64,000 bases of DNA, taken from assembly GCA_033439265.1 (NCBI GenBank), contig JAVTVX010000005.1, positions 8,070,001 through 8,134,000 of the forward strand. The letters run 5' to 3'. Below the pieces are notes generated by a model that worked only from the letters and a program-made list of their open reading frames with translations, did not search any database and was not told where the DNA came from. Positions 57,501-64,000 of this stretch are shown here, one piece after another (the first letter of the stretch is position 1; the number at the start of each line of letters is the position of its first letter). The translations under genes and the position numbers were made by a program. The stretch is from Dillenia suffruticosa (lineage: Eukaryota; Streptophyta; Magnoliopsida; Dilleniales; Dilleniaceae).

Positions 57501-57610
57501 ATAAATGAATATTTGTTGGTGAAGCCGTCATGTTGCACATGTCGATCAAATTGCCAAGGCCTTCCTAACAAAATATGCCCAGCCTGCATTGGCACCACAT
57601 CACATAACAC
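54410..57610 (-). pseudogene. Gypsy pol: RT, RNase H, integrase
   Basis: 57610-56891 covers the protease end (GHILLGRPWQFDRH), a charged linker and the start of RT. RT continues at 56901-56000 in another frame ([11 protein letters not shown]) with [10 protein letters not shown] as catalytic motif. RNase H follows (ALVRAL.../[12 protein letters not shown]) to about 55830, then the integrase zinc region ([14 protein letters not shown]...CITCRQAKS) and core ([23 protein letters not shown]). The C-terminal domain (54907-54410, LLPRGDGPFQVLERIND) runs into the LTR. Frame changes occur near 56900, 56000 and 55330, with stops near 55530 and 54905. Confidence 0.9.
54540..54553 (-). promoter_or_regulatory. 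Polypurine tract of the nested Gypsy
   Basis: The minus strand reads CAAGAGGAGGGGAA beside the 3' LTR. Confidence 0.85.
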
Positions 57611-57649
57611 CTCATCTTCATATTTCCCAATCCGGAATGGTACAACAAC

Positions 57650-59151
57650 TTATTTTGTAACCCTCACTTCTCCACTATCATTCAACCATTGTAGCTTGTA
57701 TGATTGAAAATGTTTAGTGGTTGTCAAATTCAGCTTTTCTACTAAAGTCTTACTCGCAACATTAGTAAAACTACCACCGTCAATAATCAAAATGCATACA
57801 TTGTCTTTCACATGGCAACGAGTGTAAAAGATATTTTCCCGTTGTACTTTTTCTTCATCTCCTTTTGCTTGTAAGCTTAAGGCTCGACATATTACTAGCG
57901 TTAACATCTCACCATGTTCAGCCCCATACTCCTCAGCTCCGATGGGGACGTCTTCCAATGGAGGCAAACAATCAATGTCACCTTCATCTTCAGACTCGAT
58001 TGCACCATTTTCCCGAATCACCATAACTCGCTTGTTTGGACATTGGTTAGCTATATGTTCTCTTCCCTGACACCTGAAGCATTTAATCTCACTAGATCGA
58101 GTTAAAGTAGGGGTTGACTTACTTTGAGAAGTCGTGGTGGAGATAACATGTTTATGTTCAGGCTTAACTCTGGAGATGGCTGAATTTTCTTCTTTCTTCG
58201 GGTAGCTCATTCTCCAAGATGTTGCATTCGGATTCTGTGGTGTTGGTTTTGGTCGTGTGTTACCTCTTTTGAGTTGCCTTTCAACCTTGATTGCCATATG
58301 TACTAAATCCTCCAACTCCACATAATGGTGAAACTCGATCGTGTTGGCAATATCTTGATTTAAACCATTCAAAAATCTAGCCATCGTCGCCTCTCTATAT
58401 TCTTCCACATTAGCTAGAATCATAGTCATCTCCATCTCTTTGTAATACTCATCTATGCTTCGATTACCTTGGTGGAGACTCTGTAACTTGAGATATAAAT
58501 CCCTATAGTAATGACTCGGCACAAATCGTTGTCTCATTACCTTGTTCATCTCACCCTAAGTTTCAATGGGTCGATCCCCATTCCGCCGTCTATTGATGCA
58601 CATCTGATCCTACCATACAATTGCATAATCAGTAAACTCAATAACAACAAATTTAACCTTTTTTAATTCAGAATAACTGTGACAATAAAAAACTAACTCA
58701 ATCTTCTTTTCCCACTCAAGATATGCTTCGGGATCACTTTTACCTTGAAATGACTGAATTTTCATCTTGATACTACCTAAGTTGTTGTCTACCCGATTAT
58801 TAACTTCTTTATTTCGACTAAGTCTCCTATGACTATCCACTGACAACCTATCAAACTCCTCTTCTAACCCATCCCCTTCAAACTCATCAACAACTTCAGT
58901 TTCTCTTTGATGAATCCTGTTTCTCCTGGAGGGGTTGGCACTATTGATGGTTGTCCCTTTTGCGACCCCTCTTCCACCTTATCCAACCTTTCATGTATAA
59001 GATCTAACTTCCTCTTCATCATCCGTCTCATCTCCCCCATAAATGCTTGTAGTTGTAGATTCGACCCAACTTGTGGTTGAAACTCCTCACTTATGTTATC
59101 TTTTTGATTTTGAGTCATGATTGAAATCTGCAAGACAATGTTAGAATACAA
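57650..59151 (-). pseudogene. Gypsy gag and protease start
   Basis: Gag starts in one frame at 59151-58864 and shifts frame near 58860. It continues at 58846-57650 with stops near 58610 and 58550, both at TAG where a conserved Trp is likely. The Retrotrans_gag core (DPEAYLEWEKKIELVF, SIDEYYKEMEM) is followed by a CCHC knuckle CFRCQGREHIANQC and then the protease active site IDGGSFTNV (D-G-G). A stop at 57650-57652 separates it from the next block in the same frame. Confidence 0.88.
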
Positions 59152-59689
59152 TAGGAAAGAAACTCACCACACTCCCTCACGTATTTCACTCAAAAATAAT
59201 GATTCACTCAAATCCACTCGTGTTTCACTCTATGTATTTGGTTTTTATTTTTAATGAATTCTCTCTTGCCTTTTACTACTCTACTTCACTTAGTCAAGTT
59301 CTTTATTGAACTCGAGAACTCAACTCAAAAATAATTGTCTTGTGAAATTCAATGACTTATATAGAAGAAAGTATAACAAGAAAAGTAAGAAGGAAAGAGA
59401 AAAATAAGGAATAAGAAAAGTAGTAAATTTAAAAAGAAATTTCTAAATTAGAAAGGAAACAACCAAAGAATGAGATAAATAAGGAAGGTGAACAAATAAG
59501 GAAGTAGTTCATGAAAGGATAACAAATATGGAATATTTGAATTTGGGTAAGTGTACAAATAAGGAAATATTTCAAACCCAACCAAAAAAAATTTAGAAAA
59601 TTCTAATTCAAATTTGGTAATAACACTTTAAAATTTGTCAAATTTAAACAAAATCACAAAATGGAGAATTATCAATTTTGCAAAATTTG

Positions 59690-59815
59690 AAAACTGCCCT
59701 CTTTTTTTTTTGTTGGTCTTTTTTTTTCCTTTTTTTGGCCCTTCTTTTTTTTTTCTTTTTTTTTTCACCGCCTCTTTTTTTGGTGGGTCCTTTTTTTTTG
59801 CCTTTTTTTTTGGGA
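59690..59815. repeat. T-rich low-complexity tract
   Basis: About 125 bases are almost entirely T with scattered G and C. It lies in the Gypsy 5' leader, between PBS and gag. Open frames on either strand here are compositional artefacts. Confidence 0.9.
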
Positions 59816-59946
59816 ATATGACAGTTCAAAAATAAAGAATAAGTATATAAAAAATAAGAAATAAATCAACGAATGAAGAGTTTTCAGACAAAAAAGAAAA
59901 AAAAATTAAATAAGAATAATTCGAAGGAAGAAAAAAAAAACCTGGA

Positions 59947-59961
59947 TTGGCTTTGATACCA
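59947..59961 (-). promoter_or_regulatory. Primer-binding site of the nested Gypsy
   Basis: TGGTATCAAAGCCAA on the minus strand, two bases from the LTR, is a tRNA-Met complement with one change. Confidence 0.8.
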
Positions 59962-59963
59962 AC

Positions 59964-60734
59964 TGATGTGAACCCGTTGGGTATAAAAACCCTAGAACCC
60001 ACGAACAAGTTAATTTAACCCAAAAATCGTCCCAACGAATTATTTGAACCGGTGGAATTAAAAACCTCAACTCTTGCCCTAAAGGAGGAAGAATCTAAGG
60101 TATATGACCTTAAACCCATTTCTCACTAGATCAAGAATTTTGGTATAAAGATGGAATGAATGATACCACAATTTAGATGGTTCGAAACCTAGATTGATAA
60201 GTCAAAAAACTAAACAAGACTCATATCTTGAATAAGTTCAAAATTCTCAAAAGAACAAAACCTATATGAAAAATCCTCACAATTTTATTAATTCTCTCCA
60301 AAGTGTTTTTTTATACAATGTATAATGGCCTATTTATAGCCTAAAGGTAGAAATATAATTGACAACTAAAAATTTAGTAACTCTCTAAACAATAAAGAAT
60401 TAGGAAACTAAACATAAATTACAAAAAATAAAAAATTAGAAAACTAAATAAATCAAACTACTTTGACCAAGTCTTGCTGCTATTTTTCTTCATTTTCGTC
60501 CTCCCTTGGTCTTGGATAATTTTGGGCCTTTTATTCTTCCAACTGGGCTTGTATAAGTATAATTAAGACCCCTTTTGGTTCTATATTTATTTGGACTCCA
60601 ATTTCTTGTTGTAAAGCCCCATGAATTAAGTTATTCAGTGTTTCTTTGAATCTTTTAACTCGGGCCCTTGTCACCGGCCCAACTGGAACTTGAGTTGATC
60701 TCGTGAATTCCTTGCAATCTTGATGATCTCATCA
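59964..60734 (-). repeat. 5' LTR of the nested Gypsy
   Basis: It starts TGATGTGAAC and ends GATCTCATCA on the plus strand and is the partner of 53766-54539. Confidence 0.93.
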
Positions 60735-61680
60735 TACAACAAGTGTCAGCATGTCTCATTGGTACCTCGCCAACCCCTCCACCAAGCTCAACTTGATAGC
60801 TAACCCTTGGTCGTTGGCGTAATAGGGGGTAGACATTCTTGGGCCATTCCCACCAACTACCGGACAGCAGAAGTTTCTAACCGTGTCCATTGACTAGTTC
60901 ACCAAATGGGTAGAAGCGGAAGCGTTGGCCCAAATTACTACCGGCAAGATACAAAACTTCATATGTACATCCAGCATCACAAGATTTGACGTGCTCCACA
61001 TTCTGATTACTGACAGTGGTAAACAATTTAATAATGAGAGTTTCCAAAACTTTTGAAGTAGGTTGGAGATCAACATCGTTTCACATAACATCGTTTCACA
61101 TTCGTCGTATATCCTTAGATTAATGGCTCACCAAAGTAACGAGCTGAACGATCTTGTAAGAATTGAAAACTGCACTAGATGAAGTTAAAGGTGACTGGGT
61201 AGACGAGCTCTATAGTATTCTTTGGGTCTATTGAACAACACCCTGAAAGGCAACAGAAAAATCTCGTTCAATTTGACTTATGGTTGCGAGGCAGTGATAC
61301 CAGTGGAGATCGGTATCCATACACTCCAAGTAGATCAATATAAACATGGGTAGAACAACCCGCATTATGTGAACAATTGGACTTGCTTCCTGAACTATGA
61401 GAAACTTCGTCTGTTCAAATGACAGCTTATCAACAACAGATGGTGCAATACCACAACAGGGGGTCAGGACCAAAACCTTTATGCTTGGCAATCTGGTGTT
61501 AAGGAAAGTAAAGGCTATCGGACAGCCTCAACTAGGAGGGAAGTTAGCACCCAATTGGGAAGAGTCTTATCGAGTATGCTTAGAAGTTTGACCAGGGACA
61601 TATTGTCTTGATTGCCTAGACGGCTCGACCATACTTAGGACTTGGAACTTTGAGAACTTGCACATCTACTATCAATGATG
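60735..61680 (+). pseudogene. Tat-like pol part 2: rest of integrase
   Basis: The sequence starts at the second TACAA copy and reads on from the cut zinc finger (KCQ), then the integrase core: a DILGPFP-like stretch near 60825, YFTKWVEAEALAQITT at about 60890-60940 and ITDSGKQFNN at about 61005-61035. It then continues to a C-terminal region. Stops such as that near 60897 are present. The direct continuation across the nested element is the evidence for one original gene. Confidence 0.75.
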
Positions 61681-61799
61681 ATTGACACTCTCTCAAGGAA
61701 AAACGCTCCAATCCATATCTAGTCAAATAGTCAGGTAAGACCTCTGTGGTCCTCCACCTTACTATACTGATCTATCTATCAACTGATCTATTTCTATAC

Positions 61800-62260
61800 C
61801 TATGTCGAACGTAGCGTGTTGTCAATAAGAGATATAACTCAGAGACGGGTAGACATAGGCCATCCTCTTGTTTGAATTCTCTCTTTCTATTGAATGTCCT
61901 GCCGAATGTAGTATATCGTTAATAAAGGATGTAACTCCCAGATTGGTCGACACAACCCATTCTCTCATTTGAACCCTCTCTCTTTCAATTGAATATCTTA
62001 CCGAATATACCATGTCGTCAATAAGAGATATAATTCTCAAACAGGTAAATACGGCCTATCCTTTTGTTTAAATTCTCTCTTCGATTGAATATCTTACCGA
62101 ACATAGCATGTCATCATAAGGGATGCAACTCCTAGTTAGGTAAACACGATCCATCCTCTCATTTGAACTCTCTCTCGATTGAATGTCCTACCAAATATGG
62201 CGTATCGTTAATAAGCAATGTAGCTCCCCAAAGAGCAGACATGACCCATGTTTTTTATTA
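61800..62260 (+). repeat. Tandem array of five units, period about 97 bp
   Basis: Units recur at about 61829, 61926, 62024, 62120 and 62216, each with aataagggatgtaactccca...gacacgacccatcctctcattt. The core matches the 61-bp units of the array at 41800-42475. The extra 36 bases are a TTGAACTCTCTCTCGATTGAAT-like block. Confidence 0.85.
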
Positions 62261-62615
62261 AAATTTCTAACAAGTTGGCAAACGTTAAACACACGAAAGG
62301 AAAGGCTAGTTGAATGATTCAAATACGCCGAGAAGTATTATTATTTTTCACATAGCAGGTACAAGACAAACATGAGATATGATTTTCAAGAAGGAAAGAC
62401 TAGAAGTTCATTCGTCGATAGTATTACAAGACTGAGTAGATAAAGCGAAATGAGAAATGCAAAAGCCCATATGGTCATACAATTAGAAGAAAAATTACAA
62501 AATTCAAGGACTTTGTAGGAGGTATGATTGGCCAAAAAGAGACAAAAAAGATGTGTTAAGCTTTGTGCCTTCTCCATCGTTTGACCTCTTTCGATCCCCC
62601 AACTCCTCTCATCGC

Positions 62616-62984
62616 TTAACTCGAAAAGGGTTGAAGAAGAATCCTTAGCCAGTTGTTACACCAAGGGGGATAGATGATGATTCTGATCTTGAGAAGAGAG
62701 TTTCCACTACAAACAAAAATCTTTCCTATCTGAGATAAGATCTCTTTGTACCCAAATCCAGCATCCTCGAGAAATTCCAACAGATTCCACCATAATGCCG
62801 GGATCCCGAATGTCATGATGGCACCTTGTATCGGTGGCCCCATTCTTGATGGAATCTTGTTTCGGCAGAAGTCTTCTAAACCACCGGGTTCTCTGGTTCT
62901 GAATTTTTGAGAATGCTCAATTTTGATGTTGATAAAATAATTTAAAGAAGGAAAATAAAGTTGAAAAGAAAAACAAAATCTCAT
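62616..62984 (-). other. Antisense open frame of 122 codons in the Tat-like 3' region
   Basis: It is open from ATG (62982-62984) to a stop at 62616, opposite to the element. It includes FGIPALWWNLLEFLEDAGF and GYKEILSQIGKI. A second antisense frame (62386-62577) with a hydrophobic C-terminal half lies downstream. Some Tat-lineage elements carry an antisense ORF between pol and the 3' LTR; whether this is one is not established. Confidence 0.3.
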
Positions 62985-62996
62985 AACTGGAAATTA

Positions 62997-64000
62997 TGTT
63001 GACCTATTTTTAATCCTTATCAACCTGTCCATCCCGATCAACCAATTTTAAGAGATATATTGACTAATTTAATAATATCATGAACATGTCAACTTGTTAA
63101 TACTCCTTGTCGACCTGATCAATACTAAAGAGCACAAATTGTTTAAGTAAAACTTTGTCGACACCCTCGAAAACATGTCGACTCGAGAAATTCTTATCCT
63201 CACCTCGTCGGCCTGAGTAAAAGCTTGTCCACTTGTTCTCAAAATTGGTCCACCTGATCCATTAAATTGGTCAACCTGTCTTCCATGTTGACAAGACTAA
63301 CTTGGTATGTCAACCCAATCACGTCATGTGGACCTATTTAAGTTCACAGGTCCACCAATTTATGTACAGGTAAACCCATTAATCTACATATCGACAAGAA
63401 CCTTAATTAAAATATAAAGTAGGTTGACACACCCGACAATTTGTCGATATGTTCTATTTTTCCTTTGGAATCACACAATGACATCTACTCAAAATTGGTG
63501 AACCTACTAGATACATCGATTAATTTAAGTGTCAGATCCACCAATTTGTTCTAAAATAGGATCATGTCAACCTGAAATCACTAATATGTCGACAAAGCCT
63601 TTCAGTTCTCAAATATAAAGATGTCAATATCTCACTACAATCATGTCGACACACTAAAATATGTCGACCAATATAAACTCCCATGTCCATCAATTAATTT
63701 TGGAATAGAAAGGCTTAAAATTTGATTCGAACTGTTCAATTTGATTAGGAATATAAAATTGGTCAACATATCAATATAAATTTGTTGACAAACCAAACTT
63801 GTCAACTTGATATATTAATACATTGATTTGACCTAATACATATACAGCACAAAAATTCGAATCTAGATCGATATGTTGTTTAAACTTGTCGACCTGAAAA
63901 ATGTCAGAATCTATATTTCGAAAATAGTATGAACAGAGCGTTCATCTTTTCCTGATTTATTTGTTTATTTTTCTTTTAATAAAAAATTAATATTTAAATG
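62997..64000 (+). repeat. Sirevirus-type LTR, cut by the right window edge
   Basis: From TGTTGACCTA at 62997 the sequence has the same field of TCGACC/TTGACC/TCAACC motifs as 12855-14040. It ends with an AT-rich stretch (...ttaatatttaaatg) like the one at 14090-14150. It therefore belongs to the same LTR family in the same orientation. The start differs from the other copy after 10 bases, so the left boundary is provisional. Confidence 0.65.

Larger units (their letters stand above)
53766..60734 (-). mobile_element. Complete but decayed Ty3/Gypsy element nested in Tat-like copy 2
   Basis: LTRs at 53766-54539 (774 bp) and 59964-60734 (771 bp) start TGATG and end CATCA. The tRNA-Met PBS is at 59947-59961, the polypurine tract at 54540-54553, and TACAA flanks it. 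Domain order on the minus strand is gag, protease, RT, RNase H, integrase. At least four frameshifts and several stops break it. It is the same family as the left-edge element. Confidence 0.95.
53761..60739. repeat. TACAA target duplication around the nested Gypsy
   Basis: TACAA at 53761-53765 and 60735-60739 flanks the element exactly. Confidence 0.9.
50237..62996 (+). mobile_element. Tat-like Ty3/Gypsy element lacking gag (copy 2), split by another Gypsy
   Basis: The 5' LTR (about 50237-50863) and PBS (50866-50884) are followed at once by protease, then RT, RNase H and the integrase start up to 53765. After the nested Gypsy (53766-60734) integrase resumes at 60735 and ends near 61680. A 97-bp tandem array (61800-62260) and an antisense open frame (62616-62984) follow. 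Gag is missing. The 3' LTR is not seen: a Sirevirus-type LTR begins at 62997. Many stops are present throughout. Confidence 0.78.

Noticed and set aside
59635-59835. Phe-rich and Lys-rich open frames on the two strands
   Set aside because: They arise from the T-rich low-complexity tract in the Gypsy leader.
1-64000. tRNA, rRNA or other structured RNA genes
   Set aside because: No tRNA or rRNA gene was recognised by eye; tRNA-like short matches are primer-binding sites of retrotransposons.

Overview
This is flowering-plant nuclear DNA. It is AT-rich, its host genes have spliceosomal introns with GT/AG borders, and most of the window is nested LTR retrotransposons and LINEs of plant type. No species can be named from the sequence. 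Four host loci or remnants can be read. (1) An intact six-exon gene for a CIR1-like protein (CIR_N domain, CX2CX4HX6C knuckle, basic Ser/Arg-rich tail), minus strand, 18979-38096. (2) A dead JMJD7-like JmjC hydroxylase gene, plus strand, about 43640-46422. (3) An intact single-exon carotenoid cleavage dioxygenase 4 gene, minus strand, 47843-49729. (4) Unassigned host-like sequence at 17.3-18.9 kb and 46.4-47.8 kb.

Layout from left to right. 1-686 is the LTR end of a Ty3/Gypsy element inserted into the 5' LTR of a Sirevirus-type Copia element, which runs to 14829. The gag of that Copia carries a 4131-bp LTR-like insertion at 1851-5981. The Copia itself sits in the LTR of a short element with no pol genes (14830-17290, minus). 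The CIR1-like gene follows. Its intron 4 (10.7 kb) holds an L1 remnant, a complete but mutated Copia (22135-29515) and an RTE-type LINE nested in that Copia's 5' LTR. Its intron 3 (6.7 kb) holds an L1 element whose 5' half is inverted. A Tat-like Gypsy with gag and protease only (about 38.8-42.5 kb) and a second with protease, RT, RNase H and integrase but no gag (about 50.2-63.0 kb) flank a gene island. The island holds a palindrome-rich presumed DNA transposon, the JMJD7 pseudogene and CCD4. The second Tat-like element is split inside its integrase by a complete Gypsy (53766-60734, 5-bp target duplication). A further Sirevirus-type LTR begins near 62997 and runs off the right edge.

How the parts relate. 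The CIR1-like protein is expected to be a nuclear RNA-processing or transcription-corepressor factor. CCD4 acts in plastids on carotenoids. They are neighbours, not a pathway. Coding capacity in most of the transposons is broken, and many stops are of the kind produced by C-to-T change. The RTE reverse transcriptase frame is still open. The least expected signals are regulatory or structural: paired MSA-like (AACGG) boxes in hairpins about 80-120 bp upstream of the TATA box in two LTR families, a field of about 45 TCGACC-type motifs in the Sirevirus LTR, and two tandem arrays of different period built on the same Tat LTR core.
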